A DNA stretch of 64,000 nt from CANNDT01 sp945876205 (GTDB taxonomy: Bacteria > Acidobacteriota > Vicinamibacteria > Vicinamibacterales > UBA2999). Position numbers and translations under genes: made by a program. Shown here piece after piece: positions 24,658 to 33,598 of the stretch. The DNA is taken from NCBI GenBank assembly GCA_947503365.1, contig CANNDT010000007.1:1-64000 (forward strand), in the 5' to 3' direction. Position 1 is the stretch's first letter. Each line of letters begins with the position of its first letter. The notes beneath the pieces were generated by a model. That model saw nothing but the letters and a program-made list of their open reading frames with translations, was not told where the DNA came from and did not search any database.

Positions 24658-25269
24658 GTGCTTCCGCTCACCAAACGTCAGCGTGAAATCCTGGACTACC
24701 TCAATGAGTTCATCCAGCAGCACGGCTACGCGCCGAGCCTCGAAGAGATCGGCCGGCGTTTCAACCTCTCTTCGCTCGCAACCGTCCACAAGCACCTCAC
24801 CAACCTTCAGGAAAAGGGCTTCATCCGGCGCGCCTGGAATCGCAGCCGATCGGTTGAGCTCGTGCCGACGCGCGCGGGCGGACGCGCGGTCGAGCTGCCC
24901 CTGCTCGGCTTCGTCGCCGCGGGCGTGCCGATCGAAGCCGTCGATCCCGCCAACAGCGAGACGATTGCGGTGCCCGAAGCGCTCATCGGCAAGGGCGACA
25001 GCTACGTGCTGCGCGTCAAGGGCGACTCGATGATCGACGAGCAGATTCGCGACGGCGACTTCGTCATCGTCGAGAACCGCAAGTCGGTGGACAACGGCGA
25101 AATGGTCATTGCCCTGCTCGGCGGCGTCGACGTGACGCTGAAGAAGTTCTATCGCGAGAACGGCAGGGTGCGCCTGCAGCCCGCCAACCCCGCGATGCAG
25201 CCGATCATGGTCGGACCCAACGACGTCGAAGTGCAGGGCGTCGTCGTCGGCGTCATGCGCAAGTATTAG
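24658..25269 (+). CDS. lexA: SOS repressor LexA
   Basis: Repressor of the DNA-damage response, 203 residues. The N-terminal winged helix (1-70, LTKRQREILDYLNEFIQQHG) is followed by the self-cleavage site A88-G89 in FVAAGVP. The S24 peptidase domain has catalytic S124 (KGDSMID) and K162 (VDVTLKKFY). A strong AGGAGG ribosome binding site precedes the GTG start at 24658. It is divergent from the exported hypothetical gene, not from an SOS gene. RecG and Nth genes nearby are repair-related, but no LexA box is evident before them. Confidence 0.97.
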   Translation: MLPLTKRQREILDYLNEFIQQHGYAPSLEEIGRRFNLSSLATVHKHLTNLQEKGFIRRAWNRSRSVELVPTRAGGRAVELPLLGFVAAGVPIEAVDPANSETIAVPEALIGKGDSYVLRVKGDSMIDEQIRDGDFVIVENRKSVDNGEMVIALLGGVDVTLKKFYRENGRVRLQPANPAMQPIMVGPNDVEVQGVVVGVMRKY

Positions 25270-25292
25270 GCTTCAGGGTTCAGGCCTCAGTT
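25269..25292. repeat. TTCAGG-type short repeat
   Basis: GGCTTCAGGGTTCAGGCCTC after the lexA stop is a short array of TTCAGG units, similar in opposite sense to the GAAC-rich array at 466-560. Also slightly palindromic (GGCTTCAG... ). Confidence 0.3.
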
Positions 25293-25322
25293 CAGCGCTG
25301 GTCACGAGTAGAATCGTTGACC

Positions 25323-25646
25323 ATGAGCGACCAACAAGAGCCCAAGCAGGTTAACTTCACGATCATTCCCGACGAGCAGGGCGGACAGCCGCGTATCTAC
25401 GCCAACTTCTGCTCGATCGCGCATACCCCCTTCGATTTCACGCTGACCTTCTGCGAAGTCATGCCGTTGTCTGAACAGGAAGTGCGCGCGGCCGAGACGA
25501 ACCACATCGTCAAGGCACCGGTCAAAGCGCGCGTCGTCGTCCCCGTCCAGTTCATCCCGAATCTCGTGGCCGCCCTCCAGGAACACATGCGCGTGTTCTC
25601 TGAGTCCTACTCGAACGTGGGCTGGAGCAAAGGTCCGGTTCACTGA
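25323..25646 (+). CDS. DUF3467 family protein
   Basis: A 107-residue protein matching the DUF3467 pattern: IYANFCSIAHTPFDFTLTFCE, then ETNHIVKAPVKARVVVPVQF and a helix IPNLVAALQEHMRVF. The family is small, cytoplasmic and of unknown function. The ATG at 25323 is preferred to a TTG two codons upstream. It precedes nth by one base, so the two may be co-transcribed. Confidence 0.75.
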   Translation: MSDQQEPKQVNFTIIPDEQGGQPRIYANFCSIAHTPFDFTLTFCEVMPLSEQEVRAAETNHIVKAPVKARVVVPVQFIPNLVAALQEHMRVFSESYSNVGWSKGPVH

Positions 25647-25647
25647 G

Positions 25648-26364
<717 letters not shown>

Positions 26365-26708
26365 GGCCGTCGATCTCATTCCGAAACGCTTCCGGCGCGA
26401 AATGAAGAACCTCGCGCTGGTGGTCGAAGACGCGCCGAGCGCCGAGCTTCTCGAGGATATGGAGATCGAGCCGCCGGACTCTCTCTACGGCCTTTACCAT
26501 GGCACTCCCCTGCCGGAGCGGACCTGGGGCTTTGGCAACAACCTTCCCGACCGCATCACCATCTACCAGCAGCCGATCGAAGAGGATTGCGACGACGAGG
26601 ACGAGATGCGCACGATGATCGGCGAGACGCTCATCCACGAGGTCGGTCACTACTTCGGCATGAGCGAGGAACAGATCGAGGACATCGAAGAGCGCTACTG
26701 GCGAGGCG

Positions 26709-27524
26709 ATGTCGACGACCAATAGCCCTGGCAAGCACCGGGCGAGGAAGCGCTTCGGCCAGCATTTCCTCGAACCGGCCTGGGTCAACAAGCTCATTGC
26801 CGCGGTCAACCCGTCGACTGACGACACCTTTCTCGAGATCGGTCCGGGCCGCGGTGCCCTGACCAAGGCGCTGGCCCCGCTAGTCGGACGGATCGTCGCC
26901 GTGGAGATCGACCGCGACCTCGCCGCGGCGCTGCCGGCCCAGGTCCCTCCCAACGTCCGGGTCGTCGAGGGTGACTTTCTCCACGTCGATCTCGACGCGG
27001 TGCTGCGGGGCGAACAGGTCCCGATGCGCGTCATCGGCAATCTGCCCTACAACGTGGCCTCACCCATCCTCTTCGCGCTGCTGGACGCGGCCGACGATGG
27101 CCGACGGTTCGTGGATGCCACGCTGATGCTGCAGAAGGAGGTCGCGGACCGGCTCGTCGCCGAACCCGGCTCCGACGACTACGGGGCGCTGGCGATCCAG
27201 GTGTCGCTGCTGGCCCGGGTGGATCGGATCCTGACGTTGCCACCAGGCGCCTTCCGTCCCCCGCCCAAGGTCACGTCCGCCGTCGTCCGTCTCCAGTTCC
27301 ACCCGCCACGCGAAGACGTGGGCAACCGGGCGACGTTTGAACGGGTGGTTCGGGGCGTCTTTCTCCAGCGCCGGAAGACCCTTTTGAACGCCCTCAAGCC
27401 CGTGGCCGATTCCTTCAGCCGATCCGCCTCGGAACTTATTGAGCGGGCGGGGGTTGATGGCTCCAAGCGTCCCGAGGCGCTGACCCTCGCCGAAATGGCA
27501 CGGCTTGCACGAGCTGTGCTATAG
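26709..27524 (+). CDS. rsmA: 16S rRNA dimethyladenosine transferase RsmA (KsgA)
   Basis: It dimethylates A1518 and A1519 of 16S rRNA in late 30S assembly. The 271-residue protein has KRFGQHFLEPAWVNKL, the SAM motif FLEIGPGRGALT, and the catalytic NLPYNVASPILF (NLPY). QRRKTLLNALKP in the C-terminal helical domain is typical. The ATG at 26709 gives an N-terminus SNSPGKHRARKRFGQHF that suits the family. Confidence 0.96.
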   Translation: MSTTNSPGKHRARKRFGQHFLEPAWVNKLIAAVNPSTDDTFLEIGPGRGALTKALAPLVGRIVAVEIDRDLAAALPAQVPPNVRVVEGDFLHVDLDAVLRGEQVPMRVIGNLPYNVASPILFALLDAADDGRRFVDATLMLQKEVADRLVAEPGSDDYGALAIQVSLLARVDRILTLPPGAFRPPPKVTSAVVRLQFHPPREDVGNRATFERVVRGVFLQRRKTLLNALKPVADSFSRSASELIERAGVDGSKRPEALTLAEMARLARAVL

Positions 27525-27608
27525 TTTTCCCCGGAAGTCGTTGACCCTGCCCGCTTTTCAGGCGTTCCCAGCGTCCTGATCCACCGATTCGCCGACCCGC
27601 CAGGGCCG

Positions 27609-29348
27609 ATGGACGGTTTTGAAGAATTCAGTTCTCGTTTTGCTGGGCTCCTAATGAATCAGTCCGCGCTACCTGCGGTGTCTCCGGCCACCCTCGAGGT
27701 CGTCGCCCTTGGCGGCCTTGGCGAGTTCGGCATGAACATGATGGCCGTGTCATGGGAGGACACGACTGTCCTGATTGATGCGGGCGTGATGTTCCCGGAC
27801 CCGGACCAGCTTGGCGTCGATCTGATCATCCCGGACATGGCCTATGTCGAGGCCCGGAGCAAGCAGGTCAAGGCGCTGATTCTGACGCACGGCCACGAAG
27901 ACCACATCGGCGGCGTCGCCCACGTCATGCCGCTCTTCGACGGCCCGGTCTACGGCACCGCGTTCACGCTGGCCGTGCTCGAGCCGAAGCTCGAAGAGCA
28001 CGGCATCGGGCCCGAGCGGCTGACCACCGTCCAGCCCCGCGACACGATCACGGTCGGTCCCTTCACGATCGAGTTCATCCGCGTGACGCACAGCATGCCT
28101 GACTGCGTCGCGCTCGCCATCACCACGCCTGCCGGCATCATCATCCACACCGGCGACTTCAAGATCGACCAGACGCCGATCGACGGCCAGCACTTCGACC
28201 TGCACCGCTTCGCCGAGTTGGGCCAGCAAGGCGTGCTCGCGCTCTTTGCCGACAGTACCAACGTCGATCGCAAGGGCTTTACCGGTTCAGAAGTGGAGGT
28301 CATCGAGGCCTTCGAAGAGATCTTCACGAGCACGCACGGCAAGCTGGTGGTCGCCTCGTTCTCGTCGAGCATCTACCGGATGCAGGTGCTGGTCGATCTC
28401 GCCGTGCAGTTCGAGCGCAAGGTCGCGTTTGTCGGCCGCAGCATGATGAGAAACGCGGAGATTGCCCAGCGCCTCGGATACCTGCGGGTGCCGGCGGGTG
28501 TGCAGATTCGCGATTCAGACGTGAGCAACTACGCCTCGCAGGACATCCTGTGCCTCGCCACCGGATCGCAGGGCGAGCCGCGCGCCGCCCTGGCCCGCAT
28601 CTCGATTGACGACCATCGCTTCGTCAAGCTCGGGCCCGAAGACACCGTCGTCCTCTCCGCGCGCGCCATTCCCGGCAATGAGAAGGCGATCGCCCGCACC
28701 ATGAGCCACATCGCGCGCCGCGGCGCGGACGTGATCACCGACAACATGAAGCACGTTCACGTCTCGGGCCATGGCAGCGCCGAGGAGCTGAAGCTCGTGC
28801 TCTCGCTGGTCCGCCCGCGCTACTTCGTCCCCGTGCACGGCGAATACCGCCAGCTCTCGCAGCACGCGCGGATCGCCGAGCGCGTCATGAGAGGCACCGA
28901 CCGGAAGGTGCAGTCGCTGCTCGCGACCGACGGCGACATCATCCAGTTCGATCAGCACGGCGCGCGGATCGCCGACAAGGCGCCGACCGGCCGCGTGCTG
29001 ATCGACGTGACTCGCACGGGCGAAGTGGGCGACGAGGTGTTGCGCGATCGGCGTCACATCGCCGGCGACGGCGTCGTCGTCGCGGTCGTCACGATCAGCC
29101 GCCAGACGGGGGTCCTGATTGGCGAGCCCGAACTGGTGGCCCGCGGATTTGTCGTTGACGAGCGCGACAGTGGGTCGTTGTTTGACGATGCGGCGGGCGT
29201 CATTGCGGCGTGCATCGAGTCGTCCAGCGTCGAGGAACGTACGGATCAGGGGCTCATGACGGAAAAGCTTCGCGGTGAGCTGCGAAGATTCTTCAAGAAA
29301 CGTTCGGGGCGCCGGCCCATGGTGTTGCCGGTACTCATGGAGATCTGA
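27609..29348 (+). CDS. rnj: Ribonuclease J
   Basis: Metallo-beta-lactamase/beta-CASP ribonuclease for mRNA turnover and rRNA maturation, 579 residues. The zinc motif THGHEDHIGG has H94, H96, D98 and H99; HTGDFKID and ADSTNVDRKGFTGSE are further RNase J motifs. The beta-CASP domain and C-terminal domain (GDGVVVAVVTISRQTG onward) are intact. The start could be 27609 or the ATG at 27654; neither has a strong ribosome binding site. It is followed after 2 bp by ftsK. Confidence 0.93.
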   Translation: MDGFEEFSSRFAGLLMNQSALPAVSPATLEVVALGGLGEFGMNMMAVSWEDTTVLIDAGVMFPDPDQLGVDLIIPDMAYVEARSKQVKALILTHGHEDHIGGVAHVMPLFDGPVYGTAFTLAVLEPKLEEHGIGPERLTTVQPRDTITVGPFTIEFIRVTHSMPDCVALAITTPAGIIIHTGDFKIDQTPIDGQHFDLHRFAELGQQGVLALFADSTNVDRKGFTGSEVEVIEAFEEIFTSTHGKLVVASFSSSIYRMQVLVDLAVQFERKVAFVGRSMMRNAEIAQRLGYLRVPAGVQIRDSDVSNYASQDILCLATGSQGEPRAALARISIDDHRFVKLGPEDTVVLSARAIPGNEKAIARTMSHIARRGADVITDNMKHVHVSGHGSAEELKLVLSLVRPRYFVPVHGEYRQLSQHARIAERVMRGTDRKVQSLLATDGDIIQFDQHGARIADKAPTGRVLIDVTRTGEVGDEVLRDRRHIAGDGVVVAVVTISRQTGVLIGEPELVARGFVVDERDSGSLFDDAAGVIAACIESSSVEERTDQGLMTEKLRGELRRFFKKRSGRRPMVLPVLMEI

Positions 29349-29350
29349 CC

Positions 29351-31618
29351 TTGTCCGAGTCCACCTTGCCTCGGCGCATCAGCGAATTCGTCGGCGTGGC
29401 GCTCTTCGCGCTCGCGCTGATCTGGCTGATTGCGCTCGTCACCTACGACGCCACAGACCCGGTCTGGTTCTTCACGACCGGCGCCACGCATGCGCCCGCG
29501 AATTTCGTGGGCCAGGTCGGCGCGTTTCTCTCGGAGCTGTCGTTTCAGCTCTTTGGATACACGTCGTACCTGATCCCTGGCGTCATCGCCGTCGTGGGAT
29601 GGCATTACTTCTGGTGCCAGCCACCGGACGCGGCCTATACGAAGGTCTTCGGGATGACGCTCTTCTTCGCCTGCGCCACCTCGTTTCTGAGCCTGATATT
29701 TGGCAGCACCGAGGTCGCGGGCAAGACGTTCTACGCCGGCGGTTCGCTCGGCAACTGGCTCGGATCGATACTGTCGGAGTACTTCAATCGCACGGGCTCG
29801 ATCATCATCCTCCTGACGCTGATTGCCCTCTCGACGGTGCTCTCGACGCAGGTCTCGCTCGGCCGCCTGTTCTCGACGGCAAGCGACGGCTCGAAGGATC
29901 TGTCGGCGCGCGGCATCGGCCGGGTGCGCGCGTGGCTCGATGAGCGGCGCAAGCAGAAGCAGCGGCAGGACGTCATCGCCAAGCACACGAAGAAGGCGGC
30001 CTCGACGACCCTGAAGGTCGAGAAGGAGGCCATCACGGTGGCTGCCGCCGAGCGCGATGCTGACGAAGCGCCGAGGCCGGCTGCCCCGGCCGTGGTGGCC
30101 CGCAAGCGCGCCGAACCGGTACTACCCCTCACGGAGCCCGACCAGCCGAGACCACAGCGTCGTCAGGGCGCCTTCACGTTGCCGCCGTCGTCGCTCCTCG
30201 ATGCGCCGAAGGTCGAGCAGAAGATCGATGAGCGCGACCTGATGGAAGCCGCCAAGCTGCTCGGGGAAAAGTGCCGGGAGTTCGCGGTCGAGGGCCAGGT
30301 GGCGCAAATCCATCCGGGTCCTGTCGTCACGACCTACGAGTTCAAGCCCGACGCCGGCGTGAAGTACAGCAAGATCACGAGCCTCGCCGATGACCTGTGC
30401 CTGGCGATGCGGGCCGAGTCGGTATTAATCGATCGCATCCCCGGCAAGTCGACGGTAGGTATCCAGATTCCGAACGCGAAGCGCGAGAGCATCTCGTTGC
30501 GCGAGCTGCTCGAATCGGATGGGTATCAGAGGTCCGCCTCGAAGCTGACGCTGGCCCTCGGCAAGACGATCCACGGCGAGCCGTACTTCACCGATCTTGC
30601 AACCATGCCGCACCTGTTGATTGCGGGGTCCACCGGCACGGGCAAGTCGGTGGGTTTGAACTCGATGCTGACCAGCATCCTCTACCGCGCGACGCCCGAC
30701 GACGTGCGACTCATCATGATCGACCCCAAACGACTGGAGCTGGGCATGTACGAGGACATCCCGCATCTCCTCACGCCGGTCGTCGTCGACCCCAAGAAGG
30801 CCGCCAACGCGCTCCGCTGGGCCGTGCGGGAGATGGAAGAGCGCTACAAGACGCTCGCCGCCGAAGGCGTGCGCAACATCGAGCAGTACAACCGCAACAT
30901 CCGCCTCGCGCTCGCCGAGAACAGCGGCAACGACGACATGCCCAAGCCGCTGCCGTTCGTGGTCGTCGTCATCGACGAGCTCGCCGACCTGATGATGGTG
31001 GCCAGCAACGAGGTCGAAGAATCGATCTGCCGCCTGGCGCAGATGGCCCGCGCGGTCGGCATTCACCTGATCCTCGCGACGCAGCGTCCGTCGGTTGATG
31101 TCATCACCGGCCTGATCAAGGCCAACCTGCCGTCGCGCATCTCGTTCCGCGTGTCATCGAAGACCGACTCGCGCACGATTCTCGACGCCAACGGCGCCGA
31201 ACAACTGCTCGGCAAGGGCGACATGCTATTCCTGCCGCCGGCTTCGTCGCGCTGCATTCGCCTGCACGGGCCGTACATTTCCGAGCAGGAGAGCGCGCGA
31301 CTCGCCAGCTTCCTGCGCAAGCAGGGCAAGCCGACCTTCGACGAGACGATTACCGCCGAGGACGAGAAGACCGGCCCTGGCGGGATCGAATACGAGAAGG
31401 ACGAGCTCTACGACGAGGCCTCGCGCATCGTCGTCAGCAGCGGCCAGGTGTCGATCTCGTACCTGCAGCGGAAGATGCGGATTGGATTCAGCCGCGCCGC
31501 GCGGCTGGTGGACATGATGGAGGCGGAAGGGCTCGTCTCCCCCGGCGCCGGCGGCAAGCCGCGCGAGGTGCTGGTGGATCGTGGCTACTTCGAGGAGGTG
31601 GATGCGCAGCTTCGCTAG
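29351..31618 (+). CDS. ftsK: DNA translocase FtsK/SpoIIIE
   Basis: Septal DNA pump, 755 residues. Four N-terminal membrane helices (about 12-170) are followed by a charged linker (about 190-290). The motor has Walker A AGSTGTGKS (425-433) and FVVVVIDELADLMM as Walker B. The C-terminal gamma winged helix (FSRAARLVDMMEAEGLVSP) reads KOPS-like polarity sequences. The start is a TTG at 29351, 2 bp after the RNase J stop. The linker is shorter than in E. coli FtsK, as in many other phyla. Confidence 0.95.
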   Translation: MSESTLPRRISEFVGVALFALALIWLIALVTYDATDPVWFFTTGATHAPANFVGQVGAFLSELSFQLFGYTSYLIPGVIAVVGWHYFWCQPPDAAYTKVFGMTLFFACATSFLSLIFGSTEVAGKTFYAGGSLGNWLGSILSEYFNRTGSIIILLTLIALSTVLSTQVSLGRLFSTASDGSKDLSARGIGRVRAWLDERRKQKQRQDVIAKHTKKAASTTLKVEKEAITVAAAERDADEAPRPAAPAVVARKRAEPVLPLTEPDQPRPQRRQGAFTLPPSSLLDAPKVEQKIDERDLMEAAKLLGEKCREFAVEGQVAQIHPGPVVTTYEFKPDAGVKYSKITSLADDLCLAMRAESVLIDRIPGKSTVGIQIPNAKRESISLRELLESDGYQRSASKLTLALGKTIHGEPYFTDLATMPHLLIAGSTGTGKSVGLNSMLTSILYRATPDDVRLIMIDPKRLELGMYEDIPHLLTPVVVDPKKAANALRWAVREMEERYKTLAAEGVRNIEQYNRNIRLALAENSGNDDMPKPLPFVVVVIDELADLMMVASNEVEESICRLAQMARAVGIHLILATQRPSVDVITGLIKANLPSRISFRVSSKTDSRTILDANGAEQLLGKGDMLFLPPASSRCIRLHGPYISEQESARLASFLRKQGKPTFDETITAEDEKTGPGGIEYEKDELYDEASRIVVSSGQVSISYLQRKMRIGFSRAARLVDMMEAEGLVSPGAGGKPREVLVDRGYFEEVDAQLR

Positions 31619-33317
31619 AGCGATGGCGGCCGCGGCCGTGCTCGCCATCGCGGCGTTCGCTGTCGATCTCCGCGCGCAGACCGCCGAAGCCGTCTACAAC
31701 GACGTCCTCGCGCGTGAGGGAGATCTGCGGCGCGAGCTCGATCTCGCGCCGCAACTGAGGGCGCAGCCGCCCGGCACGGCGTCGGCTGCCCTGCTCAGGC
31801 GCGTCCGTGCAACTGTCGACGCCTATGAGGATATCGTTCGCCGTTTCCCGCGCGGCGGCAGCAGCGACGACGCGCTGTGGCACGGGGCGGGGCTCGCGGC
31901 GGACGCGTTCTGGCAATTCGGCGACGCGCGCGATCGGATCACCGCGCTCCGCCTGTTCGAGTTCCTCGTCGCGCAGTATCCGAAGAGCACGTTCGCCAAG
32001 CAGGTGGTCAGCCCGACGGCGCGCCTCACGGCTGCGGAAGCGGCGAGCTCGCCGCAATCAACGCTCAAGGCGATCCGCCGCGAGGTCCTGCCGGATACGC
32101 TCCGCGTGACCCTGGAGCTCGAACGCGAAGCCGCGTTTCACGAAGAACGGATCGACGGTCCACCCCGGGTATTCGTCGATCTGAAGAACACCCGCGCCAT
32201 CGACGAGCTGAAAGACGCCACGCTCGCCTTCCCGGACGATGTCGTTCGCCAGATTCGCGTCGGCCGCCAGCTCGACGCCCGAACGCGAGTCGTCTTCGAC
32301 CTCCAGGCCACCGCGCGCTACAGCGTCTACTCGCTCTACAACCCGTACCGCCTGGTCATCGACTTCGAACGAACACCTGTCGCGCCCGCCTTCGCTGAAG
32401 CTACGGCGCGCAAGCCCGCCCCGGCTGAAGCTACGGCGCGCAAGCCCGCCCCGGCTGAAGCTACGGCTGGCAAGCCCGCTACGTTGCCCGTTGCAGCGGC
32501 GTCGCTTCCTCCATCTCCACCACGTGAGAGCGCGGTCGTCGCGGCGACCATGAGTACGCCACCGCCAGGTTCGCCGTCGGCCAATTCGCGGGGCGGGTAT
32601 TCGCTCTCGAGACAGTTGGGGCTGGGGGTGGCGAGAGTCGTGATCGACCCAGGCCATGGCGGCCATGATCCCGGCGCCAAGGTGAAGGGCCTGCTGAGTG
32701 AGGCGGCGCTTGTGCTCGACGTCGCGCAGCGGCTCGAAAAGCTCCTGCTGAAGCAAGGCGTCGAGGTGGTGCTGACGCGGGCGGCCGATGTGTTCGTGCC
32801 GCTCGAGACCCGCACCGAGATCGCCAATCGTGCCGGAGCCGATCTCTTCCTCTCGATTCACGCCAACGCCAGCTCCGACACGGCGGCACGCGGCTTCGAG
32901 ACCTATTTCCTCAGCTTTGCTCCCAACGCGCAGGCCGAGGCGATCGCCGCACGCGAGAACGCCGCATCGGCCAGGACGATGAGGAGCCTGCCGGACATCG
33001 TGAAGGCGATCGCGCTCAACAACAAGATCGATGAGTCGCGTGATTTTGCGTCGCTGGTGCAGGCGTCGCTGGCGGATCGGCTGAAGAAGGTCGACAAGAG
33101 TGCCCGAAGCCTCGGCGTCAAGCAGGCGCCCTTCATGGTGCTGATCGGCGCCACCATGCCAAGCGTACTGGCGGAGATTTCCTTCCTGACGAACCGCCGG
33201 GAAGGAAATCTGCTCAAGACCCAGAGCTACCGGCAGCAGGTCGCCGAGGCGCTGTTCGCCGGCGTCATGAACTACCAGCGCTCTCTCAAAAAAGCAGCAA
33301 CAACCGCGTCGCGCTAG
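31602..33317 (+). CDS. amiC: N-acetylmuramoyl-L-alanine amidase with AMIN domain
   Basis: Periplasmic peptidoglycan amidase, 571 residues. Signal peptide at 1-27 ending in LRA. A helical segment with TPR-like character (about 35-160) is followed by an AMIN domain (about 165-258, VFVDLKNTRAIDELKDA). A repeat-built linker (about 260-300) leads to the Amidase_3 domain with VIDPGHGGHDPG (zinc H352), SIHANAS and EISFLTN (catalytic Glu). AMIN domains localise such enzymes to the septum, fitting the adjacent ftsK. Start chosen at 31602, with GAGGAGG eight bases upstream; the gene overlaps ftsK by 17 bp. Confidence 0.9.
   Translation: MRSFARAMAAAAVLAIAAFAVDLRAQTAEAVYNDVLAREGDLRRELDLAPQLRAQPPGTASAALLRRVRATVDAYEDIVRRFPRGGSSDDALWHGAGLAADAFWQFGDARDRITALRLFEFLVAQYPKSTFAKQVVSPTARLTAAEAASSPQSTLKAIRREVLPDTLRVTLELEREAAFHEERIDGPPRVFVDLKNTRAIDELKDATLAFPDDVVRQIRVGRQLDARTRVVFDLQATARYSVYSLYNPYRLVIDFERTPVAPAFAEATARKPAPAEATARKPAPAEATAGKPATLPVAAASLPPSPPRESAVVAATMSTPPPGSPSANSRGGYSLSRQLGLGVARVVIDPGHGGHDPGAKVKGLLSEAALVLDVAQRLEKLLLKQGVEVVLTRAADVFVPLETRTEIANRAGADLFLSIHANASSDTAARGFETYFLSFAPNAQAEAIAARENAASARTMRSLPDIVKAIALNNKIDESRDFASLVQASLADRLKKVDKSARSLGVKQAPFMVLIGATMPSVLAEISFLTNRREGNLLKTQSYRQQVAEALFAGVMNYQRSLKKAATTASR
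32384..32475. repeat. Three 30-bp tandem repeats in the amidase linker
   Basis: Three near-identical 30-bp units (core GCTGAAGCTACGGC, then GCGCAAGCCCGCC) encode PAPAEATARK repeated three times. The unit resembles the intrusion at 7681-7721 in the DisA_N-like gene. Confidence 0.8.
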
Positions 33318-33358
33318 AGCGCGTCCAGCCTCCGCGACGACCAGTGGATCGAACGGTA

Positions 33359-33598
33359 CTAGCTCTGGATTCTCAGCTTTGCGTGTCCGGGATCGGTTGG
33401 CGGGGCGACCGCGTCGCGGCGGCGCTTGATGTAGATGGCGATTGCGCCCACGAGCAGGCCCGTGGCGGCGGCGATGGCCATGATGATCCCCACCATGCCC
33501 ACGGCGCCGAGCACGACGTCGCCCACCGTGATCGGGCGCGCGATCGGCGGCTGCTTGAGGACCTCGACGACGATTGGGTCTTGCTGAAACGCGAACAT
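33359..33598 (-). CDS. Small single-pass membrane protein
   Basis: About 79 residues starting MFAFQQDPIVVEVLKQPP. One or two close hydrophobic stretches (about 26-57, GDVVLGAVGMVGIIMAIAAA) are followed by a basic stop-transfer IKRRRD. The ATG shares one base with the pepA stop (TAATG), strongly suggesting translational coupling. No family recognised. It might anchor or assist the aminopeptidase or serve an unrelated envelope role. A longer upstream in-frame extension inside pepA is rejected for lack of any ribosome binding site and coding character. Confidence 0.6.
   Translation of the reverse strand: MFAFQQDPIVVEVLKQPPIARPITVGDVVLGAVGMVGIIMAIAAATGLLVGAIAIYIKRRRDAVAPPTDPGHAKLRIQS

Noticed and set aside
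27490..27520. Sigma54-like promoter (TGGCACG...TTGCA) before RNase J
   Set aside because: The two elements are two bases too close and lie within the rsmA coding region.
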